A stretch of 64,000 nucleotides of DNA from a virus. Positions 8,682 to 16,213 of this stretch are shown piece after piece (position 1 is the stretch's first letter; every line of letters begins with the position of its first letter). A program made the translations under genes and the position numbers. Where the stretch lies: the IMG/VR virus record IMGVR_UViG_3300021420_000022, positions 28,393 to 92,392 of that record, one strand, 5' to 3'. The notes under the pieces were generated by a model. It had not been told where the DNA came from. It was given only the letters and a program-made list of their open reading frames with translations, and made no database searches.

Positions 8682-9190
8682 CAGAACGTCCCTGCGTCGA
8701 TAAGTGTTAACGACGACCCTGCCGCTATAGTAGCCGGAAGTTGCGTCTCTGCTAAAAACCCAGAGATGTCTGCAAAACTCGGTTGAGCCAAATGTTGAAC
8801 CCCATCTGAGCTTATGTAAGTCACAAACTCATGAACGACCGGCGCGCCCAACCATTGAACGTCCGTCATTGCGGGGTTTTGAGGTGTCACGGTGGCGATT
8901 GTGGTCCAATTCGCCGAGTTACTGGCCGGAAACGCCGTCAAAATGTAGGTTACACCATTGCTAGCGGAGACCGCGATATCACCGACGTTGGCCGCTAAAC
9001 CGGTCAACGCGGCGGGGTTCGCCACGTTAAAGACCGTATGTTTCTGTCCAAGTCGCTGAAAAGCTGTTCCGGTATCAATGAAAAGTTCGTTACTGTCCGT
9101 AGTCCACGCCAAAATGCCCGGCTGACCAGTGCTAGAGGGCAAGTTAGCGAGAAGACCGCGATACAGGGCCATCTTTACGTTGAGAGGCAT
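8681..9190 (-). CDS. tail appendage protein
   Basis: 169 residues. An N-terminal motif QPGILAWTTDSNELFIDTG is the same fibre-type beta-motif as in the next gene. The C-terminus TLIDAGTF resembles the end of the 44-residue gene upstream (FVDLGTF), suggesting related trimer-tip or attachment ends. Starts inside the stop of that gene (TGATG). Confidence 0.65.
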   Translation of the reverse strand: MPLNVKMALYRGLLANLPSSTGQPGILAWTTDSNELFIDTGTAFQRLGQKHTVFNVANPAALTGLAANVGDIAVSASNGVTYILTAFPASNSANWTTIATVTPQNPAMTDVQWLGAPVVHEFVTYISSDGVQHLAQPSFADISGFLAETQLPATIAAGSSLTLIDAGTF

Positions 9191-9324
9191 CAGAATGTAC
9201 CCAAGTCAACGAAAATTGGCCGATGAGCTCTCTCGACAAACAGGTCGATGAACCATTGCAACGAGTTCAGGACGTTATCTGTGCGATAGATGTCATCTGC
9301 TTCAAAGGAAAATAGTCTGCTCAT
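9190..9324 (-). CDS. small tail-region protein
   Basis: 44 residues, MSRLFSFEADDIYRTDNVLN at the start and HRPIFVDLGTF at the end. It is translationally coupled by TGATG to the following tail gene. The shared DLGTF ending links it to that gene. Confidence 0.55.
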   Translation of the reverse strand: MSRLFSFEADDIYRTDNVLNSLQWFIDLFVERAHRPIFVDLGTF

Positions 9325-9342
9325 CGTATTTAAAATTGAGAA

Positions 9343-9365
9343 GCTCGGAATTTTTAGTTCCGAGC
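9343..9365 (-). terminator. stem-loop between tail genes
   Basis: A perfect 8-bp stem (9343-9350 with 9358-9365, seven-base AT-rich loop), extended by TTGAGA/TCTCAA arms further out. On the transcribed minus strand it is followed by TTCTCAATTTT, so it may act as a weak terminator or processing hairpin. Confidence 0.45.
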
Positions 9366-9380
9366 CTCACAAATCTCAAA

Positions 9381-10778
9381 TTAGTCCTCGAAAGCAATAC
9401 GAGGATTCGATGGGGCCGCCGGAGGTGCCGGAGGAACGTTAGGCGGCGAGTCCGGTAGGTTCAACAGAATGATTTCAACTTGAACATTCTGCCAAACAAC
9501 TGAGCCGTCCGTCGTGTTTCCGTTCAAAACTGTCGAAAACGGTGGACGTACCGATCCGGAAATGCCCGAAGTCTTCACCAGCTGGAAATTCAGTCCGTCA
9601 AATATAATCTGACCAGCGGTATACTTCGTATTTGGCGTCCAAAGTCCAGCAAACGGGCTGGCGAGCATCATGACGACGGAATCTGTGTCCAACGTCACTG
9701 CGCCAGTGCGAGCCAGAGCTCGACCATTCAGGTCTACGCCTGTCGTAATCGTGATAGACGCCTGCGCGAGGATGTTTCCGGCGAACTGGGTGTTCGTTCC
9801 GAATGTAGCGGAACTCCCAACGATCCAGAAAACGTTATTCGCTTGCGCTCCGCCAACCAAAACGACCGCGCTGTTGTTCGTCGCGGTAGTAAGGGTGGAA
9901 CCGATCTGGAAAATCCAGACCGCGTTCGGATTTCCTTGAGCGTCGAGGGTCAACTGACCTGTGATCGCCAAAGAACTTGCGGAATTATAGACGCCCGGGG
10001 CCAGTCGCTGACCGCCGATGTCACCAGACAAGGTAACAGCGCCGGTGCGCGACATACCGTCAGCAAAAGCATTAGTCAATGCGTTCTGCGCGGCAGCGGC
10101 AACGAAGTCACCGGGATGGAAAACGCCCGAGATCGATGCCGGGAAACCAAATCCGGTGATCGACGTGCCGGGGAAAACGCCAACGTCGCCATTTACGACG
10201 GTAGCGCCCGTGTTCGTGACGGTCGATCCGGCCAAAACACCGAAGCTAGCCAACGCTGACATAGTCAACGGCGCGGGAGTTGGGGCAAACGGAACAGCCG
10301 GAGTGAAGACCTCGACTGAGTCCTTGCTCTCAACACCATTCAAAACAGTTGTTATTTCGTAGACATACGCTTGCCCGGGGACAACCGTGCTGTCGTAGAA
10401 ATACGGATTGAGCTGAGCCAAAGCGCTACTGCCTGTTTCAGCGGCACCGCTAGGATTCGTTACGGTAATCGACGTGGCCGTAGAAGAAATAACCTTAAAC
10501 GAACCGTTGTTTACCGAGTTAGAACAACCAGAAATCGTGATAAGCAAACCGACGTAAGCGTCATCTGACGCGCCGTTCGGAATCGTACCGTTGTAGGTTG
10601 TCTGCGAGCCGTTCAGGACCGCGTTAACCGAGGCCAACGAGAACGGCGGAAGCTGTGTTATCAAGGATGCGTTCAACGGAGTCGCTGACTCGTTGCCTGA
10701 CGCTGTACCTCGATAAATATTCCAGCCGGAGACCGGAGTTACGCTCGGGTCCCAAGTTAGAATGATCTCATTTTGCAT
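9381..10778 (-). CDS. tail protein with DUF3494 ice-binding-like domain
   Basis: 465 residues. Residues 1-40 look like a fibronectin III start (LTWDPSVTPVSGWNIYRG). Residues about 178-372 match the DUF3494 (PF11999) beta-solenoid of ice-binding and adhesin proteins: FGVLAGSTVTNTGATVV, NGDVGVFPG, LAPGVYNSAS, NAVWIFQIGSTL, GGAQANNVFW and LNGRALARTGAVTLD. Residues 378-435 (WTPNTKYTAGQIIFDGLNFQ) look like a small carbohydrate-binding or fibre repeat, and the end is Pro-rich. No signal peptide is seen, in contrast to the fibres at 15.8-20.4 kb. Likely a tail fibre or decoration; whether it binds ice or a cell surface is unknown. Confidence 0.8.
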   Translation of the reverse strand: MQNEIILTWDPSVTPVSGWNIYRGTASGNESATPLNASLITQLPPFSLASVNAVLNGSQTTYNGTIPNGASDDAYVGLLITISGCSNSVNNGSFKVISSTATSITVTNPSGAAETGSSALAQLNPYFYDSTVVPGQAYVYEITTVLNGVESKDSVEVFTPAVPFAPTPAPLTMSALASFGVLAGSTVTNTGATVVNGDVGVFPGTSITGFGFPASISGVFHPGDFVAAAAQNALTNAFADGMSRTGAVTLSGDIGGQRLAPGVYNSASSLAITGQLTLDAQGNPNAVWIFQIGSTLTTATNNSAVVLVGGAQANNVFWIVGSSATFGTNTQFAGNILAQASITITTGVDLNGRALARTGAVTLDTDSVVMMLASPFAGLWTPNTKYTAGQIIFDGLNFQLVKTSGISGSVRPPFSTVLNGNTTDGSVVWQNVQVEIILLNLPDSPPNVPPAPPAAPSNPRIAFED

Positions 10779-10811
10779 CTTATGTCTCCTTTGAATAGGG
10801 CCTCTTTCGTG

Positions 10812-10836
10812 AAAGGTGTCTTCTTTAAGACACCTT
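10812..10836. terminator. strong hairpin in a 200-base gap
   Basis: AAGGTGTCTT (10813-10822) pairs perfectly with AAGACACCTT (10827-10836) around a four-base loop. A 13-base A run lies at 10843-10855. On the minus strand the T run precedes the hairpin rather than following it, so classical Rho-independent termination is not supported; an RNA-end or boundary structure is more likely. The rest of the gap 10779-10980 shows no gene. Confidence 0.45.
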
Positions 10837-10980
10837 CCTCCGAAAAAAAAAAAAATCAGAGGTCTTACTTAATGCCACTTACTTGTAACGCCTGACCGAT
10901 GCGTTCGCCTGACTGATGCGAAAAGTAAATGATTCTTTTCAAAGGAGCCACTGCTTCTCAAATCATGATGCGAAAACAAA

Positions 10981-11709
10981 TTATTGCTCTAAAGCTTTTA
11001 AGTTCGATCCCTGAACAGGATATGAATCCATCGGCAATGTGTACATCTTGCCGTCCTGATCGAGGTGAACTGGAAGAACTCCTCCGTGCGCCAGAATCTT
11101 AAATCCGGCGTCGGTTACTTTCTTACAAAAATACAAGTCGTCGGTGCCTTCACGATGACCGAGAGACATATCCTCAGTGCCAACTCTGATCGTTTGATCG
11201 ATTGGCGTCTCGTGTGGCTCAAAAAACCAAGGCTGCGAGATAGATTTGAACACTTCCGTCTTAATCATCGTGCATCCGAGCCCCAATCCTTGGCACTCGA
11301 ACACATCGCCAATCTTCCACTGCCAGAAAGGTCCTCCGCCTATTTCCTTAAAGACTAACGGGCTCGGCATATCCTCTTTCGTGCAATAGATGCCGCCACA
11401 AATCATCGCGTTCAAATTGTTTGCTAACTGAAAGTGCAAATACTTGAGAGCAAAATTCGGGCAACAAGTATCGTCATCGATGAAACACAGGTACTCAAAA
11501 CCCGCCGAAATCGCTTTCTCGACAACCTTGGTTCGATTGTCTGCGCGATCTACGCCAACCGGCTTGGGGTTGTTTTTATCACTGACCGCAACGATCCAGC
11601 CTATGTTCATACCTACTGGACCATTAATCGAAAGCATTGGCAGCGTCAAGCTCCAACGAATATCTGTTTTTCTACCACTGCTTATAATGCCTACTGCCAA
11701 TCCTGCCAT
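10981..11709 (-). CDS. glycosyltransferase, GT-A fold
   Basis: 242 residues. The start ATG at 11709 has AGGTGA upstream. It has the layout of a family 2-like glycosyltransferase: an N-terminal strand AGLAVGIISSGR, the metal-binding acidic motif FIDDDT after KVVEKAISAGFEYLC, a GLGLGCTMIK acceptor loop and a late TDDLYFCKKV motif. It sits between two tail-fibre genes, so it may glycosylate virion proteins or host surface sugars; modified DNA bases are a further possibility. Substrate not predictable. Confidence 0.75.
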   Translation of the reverse strand: MAGLAVGIISSGRKTDIRWSLTLPMLSINGPVGMNIGWIVAVSDKNNPKPVGVDRADNRTKVVEKAISAGFEYLCFIDDDTCCPNFALKYLHFQLANNLNAMICGGIYCTKEDMPSPLVFKEIGGGPFWQWKIGDVFECQGLGLGCTMIKTEVFKSISQPWFFEPHETPIDQTIRVGTEDMSLGHREGTDDLYFCKKVTDAGFKILAHGGVLPVHLDQDGKMYTLPMDSYPVQGSNLKALEQ

Positions 11710-11719
11710 AATCACCTAC

Positions 11720-14269
11720 TCAGACAAAGAAGACTCCGCCAGTAACTGCGACAGCGGTGGTTCCGTTCTCTACCGTCGTAGCTGCGAATCCGATTCCTGT
11801 AGAAAAGTTCATTAAAGCAAAAGCACCGATAGGTATGGTTAACGTCGCTGAAGCTGGGATTGCAAACGCCATGACGACCGCTGTCGTCCCCAAAACTGGT
11901 GTGCCCGACGTATTAAAAAATTCAGCAAACGTAACTGCGGCTGCGCTGTTCGTTAATACCACGCCGTACAAGTTCCCCGCTGTCGCTTTCAAATTAACAG
12001 CCGCGCCGCTGGCGTTTACAAATTTTGGAGTACAAGCTGCCGCCGCTGGAGACGCGGGAGCATGCTCTGTCCATACGGCATTCGTTGACGCTGCGCCCGT
12101 ATTGATCGCCGAGTCCAACGTCGCTGCTGCGTTGCCAACAATCCCAACGAGCTGCGTGCCAGCTGCCGCCGTATTCATGACGTGCGAGCCGACGAGGGGC
12201 TGGACAACCAACGATGTATCTGTCGCTGCCGCCGCAACTGACGCGGCCTTGACAGTCAGTACTGTAAAATTCGTGCCGCCTGCGACAGAGCCGCCACCAA
12301 CCATCAGACCGTTGGTCGGAACTGCTGAGCCATTAGCCTGATCGAGCGTTGCTGCTGCGTTGCCGACTATGCCGACAAGTTGTGTACCTGCAGCCGCCGT
12401 GTTCATCACGTGACTGCCGACTAGGGGCATCACTACGAGCGCGGTATCTGTGGCCGCTGCCGCTGTGGACGCCGCTTTAACGGTCAGGACAGTAAAGTTT
12501 GTGCCGCCCGCAACAGAACCTCCACCAACCATTAACCCGTTGGTGGGGACTGCGGAACCGTTCGCCTGATCTAAGGTCGCGTTCGCGTTGCCGGTGATAC
12601 CGACTTTCTGAACGCCCGCCGCTGCGGTAACTGTAGCTGTGCCTGCGACCGACGACAAATCCGTTTTCAGTGCGGTCGTTCCGACAATCACTCCAGCTTT
12701 CGTCGTGCCGTCAGTGATCGATGCAAAAAGTCCGTTCGTGACAGAACTCGTGACGCCGAGGACACCGACGACGTTCACATCCTGAACGCCAGCGGCTGTC
12801 GTCGTCTGATTACTGCGCGCCCGAGTTCCGGCAACGTAAATATCTGAACTGGTGCCGATGACAACGCCGGTCGGCGCTGTGCCGAATGACTGCGGAGTTC
12901 CGAGAACTGTGGACGCAACCTGAGTCAGGTTGTCAACCCACGGGCTCGTCGACTGTGTGACCGCTACCGTGCCGGTGATCGTCGTCGACGTTAAAGACAC
13001 AACCCAAGGTGAAGTACTCTGCGTAACTGCTAAGGTCGCGTTCCCAACTGTAACCGTGCCACCAATCGTGACTGTGGATTCGCACGCGGCAGCTTGGGCG
13101 ATGACGCCCACTGCAACTGTGCCAGTGCCTGAAATAACCGTACTCAAACGGACACGAAATTGAACCCAGCCTGAGACATCAAAACTATAGCCTTGATTAA
13201 CGCTCTGCTGTAGCGTGTACGTCGAACCACTAACAAAAGATTGTTCTTGAGCGCCCTGAATCGGATACCAGTTAGTGCCTGCGACCGTGTCACTAACTTC
13301 AAAAGTGACTACGCCGCCCGTGATCGTCGTGCCTTGGTTCAGGCTAACCGCTACAGTGTTATAACCGATGACCGTCAAAGCCAACGCGGTATTTACCGTG
13401 GTCGCGGAAGTCCATGACGCGGTCGTTTCGGCAAGTTGACCGCCAATGACTGGCCATCCTGCAGTAACTGCGGCTGCGGTGCCCTGATTCGCTGTAAGCG
13501 AACCAGAATCAACTATGACGTGCTGCGGAGCCGTGAAACTAATAACCCACGGCGAAGTCTGCTGCGTAACACCGACGTTTGCTGCAATACTAACCGGTTG
13601 CGTTGCCTGAAAGAATGTGCCGGTGACCGCTATCGAAGCATTCGATACGTCCACCAAAAGATTCTGAGAAGGATCAACCTTAAGCGCACGAATTTTTGAG
13701 TTGACGCTGTCCCAGCCGCTGGCGAGCGTGCCCGTGGGGGTTGCCCCGGAGGCCGCGTTGTCTGCGTACTGAACTCCACCGCCGCCACCGCTATCAACGA
13801 TGACGTGCTGGGGCGCTTGAAAGCTGACGACCCACGGAACAGTTCCCTGCGTAACGCTACCACCACCGCCACTGCCACCTGAGCCCTGCGGCATCGAGGA
13901 GGCGATAGAAGCGTAGACGTTAAAGGAGGTTCCGCCAACGAACGACGTGCAGTTCAGCCGGTATTGGCCGGTTGCCGAGCACGGGAAGTAGGTGACCGGA
14001 CTCGTTAACGGGGTCCACGTCCCGACAGTTTGAAACTGCGGCGTGCCGGAGAAAGTGATCGGAGACCACTCTAGATTGATCGCTAGGCCGGTAAAGACGC
14101 CAACAATATCTGTGATCGCGAGCTCGAAGACCGCCGGATACAACTGACCGGGGTAATTGTTCTCTCCTGCCGAGTCGTGCGCGAATGTTGTTGCACTTGC
14201 ACCGACGCCCGTCGAGGAAATTACCAGAATTGGATCGGCGTTGCCGGGAATCTGAACGATGCCTGACAT
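11720..14269 (-). CDS. large tail fibre with internal repeats
   Basis: 849 residues, low in Lys, very rich in Thr, Ala, Gly and Val. Short repeats of the type VTQSTSPWVVS recur through residues 140-440. Near the C-terminus a 76-residue unit (starting ATLDQANGSAVPTNG) occurs twice nearly identically with a third partial copy. The N-terminal 120 residues differ and probably anchor to the tail. The two 76-residue copies are almost the same in protein but differ at most synonymous positions. Function as a receptor-contacting fibre is inferred. Confidence 0.75.
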   Translation of the reverse strand: MSGIVQIPGNADPILVISSTGVGASATTFAHDSAGENNYPGQLYPAVFELAITDIVGVFTGLAINLEWSPITFSGTPQFQTVGTWTPLTSPVTYFPCSATGQYRLNCTSFVGGTSFNVYASIASSMPQGSGGSGGGGSVTQGTVPWVVSFQAPQHVIVDSGGGGGVQYADNAASGATPTGTLASGWDSVNSKIRALKVDPSQNLLVDVSNASIAVTGTFFQATQPVSIAANVGVTQQTSPWVISFTAPQHVIVDSGSLTANQGTAAAVTAGWPVIGGQLAETTASWTSATTVNTALALTVIGYNTVAVSLNQGTTITGGVVTFEVSDTVAGTNWYPIQGAQEQSFVSGSTYTLQQSVNQGYSFDVSGWVQFRVRLSTVISGTGTVAVGVIAQAAACESTVTIGGTVTVGNATLAVTQSTSPWVVSLTSTTITGTVAVTQSTSPWVDNLTQVASTVLGTPQSFGTAPTGVVIGTSSDIYVAGTRARSNQTTTAAGVQDVNVVGVLGVTSSVTNGLFASITDGTTKAGVIVGTTALKTDLSSVAGTATVTAAAGVQKVGITGNANATLDQANGSAVPTNGLMVGGGSVAGGTNFTVLTVKAASTAAAATDTALVVMPLVGSHVMNTAAAGTQLVGIVGNAAATLDQANGSAVPTNGLMVGGGSVAGGTNFTVLTVKAASVAAAATDTSLVVQPLVGSHVMNTAAAGTQLVGIVGNAAATLDSAINTGAASTNAVWTEHAPASPAAAACTPKFVNASGAAVNLKATAGNLYGVVLTNSAAAVTFAEFFNTSGTPVLGTTAVVMAFAIPASATLTIPIGAFALMNFSTGIGFAATTVENGTTAVAVTGGVFFV
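12110..12572 (-). repeat. tandem 228-bp coding repeat, synonymously diverged
   Basis: Two copies in register, 228 bp apart, inside the large fibre gene. Protein identity between copies is nearly complete while many third positions differ, for example the segments coding FTVLTVKAAS around 12240-12270 and 12470-12510. Confidence 0.8.
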
Positions 14270-14272
14270 CGC

Positions 14273-14530
14273 TCACTTCCCCGCTAACTTAGCCCGTAGC
14301 GTACTCGCGTCGTAATGAATCATGTCCCGAAAAACTCGGGCGTCGTGCCGGATCATGATCTCGCTCTTGTTGACCATCTCATCGAGATGAATGATGACCA
14401 TTTTCCGAAGAGCTTGCGCATCTGCCGTCAACGGTAAAAACTTGAACACATTGAACTGACGAACTACGAAGCCGGAAATAAAGAATCCCAGCGCCCCAAT
14501 CGAGGCCATGATGTAGGGGAACATGATCAC
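14273..14530 (-). CDS. membrane protein with cytoplasmic helix
   Basis: 85 residues with one or two N-terminal membrane spans (YIMASIGALGFFISGFVV) then a soluble helical part rich in His, Met and Asp. Overlaps its neighbour. Topology would fit an inner-membrane lysis or anchoring protein; family not recognised. Confidence 0.55.
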   Translation of the reverse strand: MIMFPYIMASIGALGFFISGFVVRQFNVFKFLPLTADAQALRKMVIIHLDEMVNKSEIMIRHDARVFRDMIHYDASTLRAKLAGK

Positions 14531-14778
14531 CCAATTGTTTCTTTGTATTCGTCCAGAACGCCAAGCATAAAATTCAGGGCGTCTTCGCGATTCGAGATCG
14601 AGACCCGAACCAGTTTAATGATTGCTTCCCTCAAATCTGCTTCGGTAGGAAAGACAACGTGGAGTCGATGCGCTGGACAAAAAGCGCCGTCGATCAAGAG
14701 CTCTACCTTCGACCCCAGAAATTTGTTGAGCGTTATTGCGCGGTCAGGATATTCCGCGATGCGGCTGTCTTTGATCAT
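14527..14778 (-). CDS. hypothetical protein
   Basis: 83 residues from the ATG at 14778, which overlaps the stop of the upstream gene (ATGA). Sequence MIKDSRIAEYPDRAITLNKF with two Cys/His-poor alpha/beta halves. No family recognised. Confidence 0.6.
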   Translation of the reverse strand: MIKDSRIAEYPDRAITLNKFLGSKVELLIDGAFCPAHRLHVVFPTEADLREAIIKLVRVSISNREDALNFMLGVLDEYKETIG

Positions 14779-15053
14779 TTGACGAGCTCCGCGAGCGCCG
14801 CTTTCTTCTCGTCGAAAGCTTGCGTCCGTGTGGTCAACTCTACTTTCGCCGCGTTCCAATCTTCTTCGATTTGAGCGATGCGATCTTTCGCCGTATTGAG
14901 CGCCGCTTCAGCGTCGACGAAATTCTTAGACGCGATCAGCATCGGATGAACGGTGGCTCCGATTACGACGGCTTCAGCGACTTTAGAGACGGGACTTGAG
15001 GATCGAAATCCAGCGATAAGACTCTCGACTGCGTCAGATGCGACTGCTGACAT
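14775..15053 (-). CDS. helical protein
   Basis: 92 residues from an ATG preceded by a perfect AGGAGG. The N-terminal half is mildly hydrophobic (EAVVIGATVHPMLIA); the C-terminal half is a coiled coil (RIAQIEEDWNAAKVELTTR). A membrane-tethered or spanin-type role is possible given adjacent holin-like and peptidase genes. Confidence 0.6.
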   Translation of the reverse strand: MSAVASDAVESLIAGFRSSSPVSKVAEAVVIGATVHPMLIASKNFVDAEAALNTAKDRIAQIEEDWNAAKVELTTRTQAFDEKKAALAELVK

Positions 15054-15067
15054 GCTGCCTCCTAACT

Positions 15068-15388
15068 TCAGAAAAATTGTCGTCCGTATTTCGTTTGTGC
15101 TGCTTTGAAAAAGCACTTGTAAAATTTGTCGCCGTGACCATGCGATCCGGAAACCAAATGTGCGATCTCGTGAATCAAACACGCGCCGGTTAGAGTGCGC
15201 GAAAATATCATGCCATTGTGCATGCGCATTGTCGCGCCTTCGGAGCCATACCTGTTGCCGTACGGGCGGACCCAGCCAAGGTCTTTCTTCATGCGCTTAA
15301 AGCGAAGGCGAATGCGTCTTGGCGGAGTCCAGTGAAATGCTTTCTTGCAAATCTCGTCACACAAGCCCCGAAGTTCGTTGTTTTTCAT
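15068..15388 (-). CDS. SprT-like zinc metallopeptidase
   Basis: 106 residues, basic. A zinc site HEIAH followed by LVSGSHGHGDKF gives HExxH plus further His residues, the pattern of SprT-like or related small gluzincins. No signal peptide. It may process phage or host proteins, or act as a lysis endopeptidase; only the metal site is supported. Confidence 0.65.
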   Translation of the reverse strand: MKNNELRGLCDEICKKAFHWTPPRRIRLRFKRMKKDLGWVRPYGNRYGSEGATMRMHNGMIFSRTLTGACLIHEIAHLVSGSHGHGDKFYKCFFKAAQTKYGRQFF

Positions 15389-15512
15389 TAGGCCGCCTCG
15401 GGTGCGCGCCAGCGGCGCAATACTTCACGTGACGCTTGCAAGCCGACCAGTGCGGGAAATCTGTGCGCCCGCAATGCGGACACTTGGGCGCGATGGGCTG
15501 CGGAGGAGTCAT
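15357..15512 (-). CDS. small zinc-finger-like protein
   Basis: 51 residues. CPHCGRTDFPHWSACKRH followed by VKYC gives a C2...H/C zinc site. The start overlaps the stop of the holin-like gene (TAATG), and the C-terminus overlaps the metallopeptidase gene by 32 bases. Supported by coupling and motif; no ribosome site of its own. Confidence 0.5.
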   Translation of the reverse strand: MTPPQPIAPKCPHCGRTDFPHWSACKRHVKYCAAGAHPRRPNEKQRTSGLV

Positions 15513-15739
15513 TAAGCGCCGGGATTTTTCCCAAACATCGTTGAGAATTTATTCACTCCGTACGGACCGAGAATAAATGTCGACGCCCCGCCCATCACAG
15601 TTACGTCGGGCATCGTATGAGTCGGCCAATACGAATGCATCATTAACGATATCACTGCGCCAGCGTGGATGTACGTCAAAATCCGAGCGGAAGAGATCGA
15701 GCCGTCCGTCTCGCTAAACATATTTTTTAGAAAACCCAT
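15512..15739 (-). CDS. holin-like membrane protein
   Basis: 75 residues. Polar start MGFLKNMFSETDGSISSA, then two membrane segments (ILTYIHAGAVISLMMHSYW and VTVMGGASTFILGPYGV). This layout, a short amphipathic N-terminus after which two spans follow, is typical of small phage holin families. GGAG lies upstream of the start. Confidence 0.6.
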   Translation of the reverse strand: MGFLKNMFSETDGSISSARILTYIHAGAVISLMMHSYWPTHTMPDVTVMGGASTFILGPYGVNKFSTMFGKNPGA

Positions 15740-15796
15740 AGCGAACTCCCCGAAGCACGTATCGGATAAGGTGTCGACACGGTCGTCACTTCTGAA

Positions 15797-16213
15797 TCAA
15801 TTTACTGTCGCCACAGGCTCGGTAGCGGAAGCGCCGGGAGGCGTGGGTCCGGCGGCCTCGATGCGGTACACGTTATAGATTGCACCCGGCGTAAGCGAAG
15901 CTATCCAACTAAGCGTGACTGTGTGTATCTTCCCGTCATTTGGGATGTCTGCGGGATTACTCACGAGGGGCGCGGATTCTCCAATGATCGGTTGACCCGA
16001 CGTATTTAACCCGCACGGTCCAGCGGTGGCTGGCGCTACTGGCTGCGCGCAAAACGAGGTAATCTGATATTCGTAGACCGCGCCGTCCGTTACCGCCGTG
16101 TCGATCTGCGAAAGACCGTTGGTGGATGCAATCTTGGTATAGCCTGTGGTGGCTTGCGCGAACACACGCCACGGAAAAAACAGAAGCAGCCCGATAAAGA
16201 GAGCGCGTTTCAT
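15797..16213 (-). CDS. exported fibronectin III-like protein
   Basis: 138 residues with a sec signal peptide (LFIGLLLFFPWRVFAQA) and a beta-rich body with two FN3-like half-motifs (GAVYEYQIT and TLSWIASLTPGAIYNVYR). Its ATG overlaps the stop of the beta-helix gene. The same FN3 phrase occurs in the DUF3494 protein, so it probably belongs to the tail or surface-interaction set. Confidence 0.65.
   Translation of the reverse strand: MKRALFIGLLLFFPWRVFAQATTGYTKIASTNGLSQIDTAVTDGAVYEYQITSFCAQPVAPATAGPCGLNTSGQPIIGESAPLVSNPADIPNDGKIHTVTLSWIASLTPGAIYNVYRIEAAGPTPPGASATEPVATVN

Noticed and set aside
8391-9190. Diversity-generating retroelement tropism gene
   Set aside because: The fibre motif resembles tropism proteins, but no reverse transcriptase or template repeat was seen.
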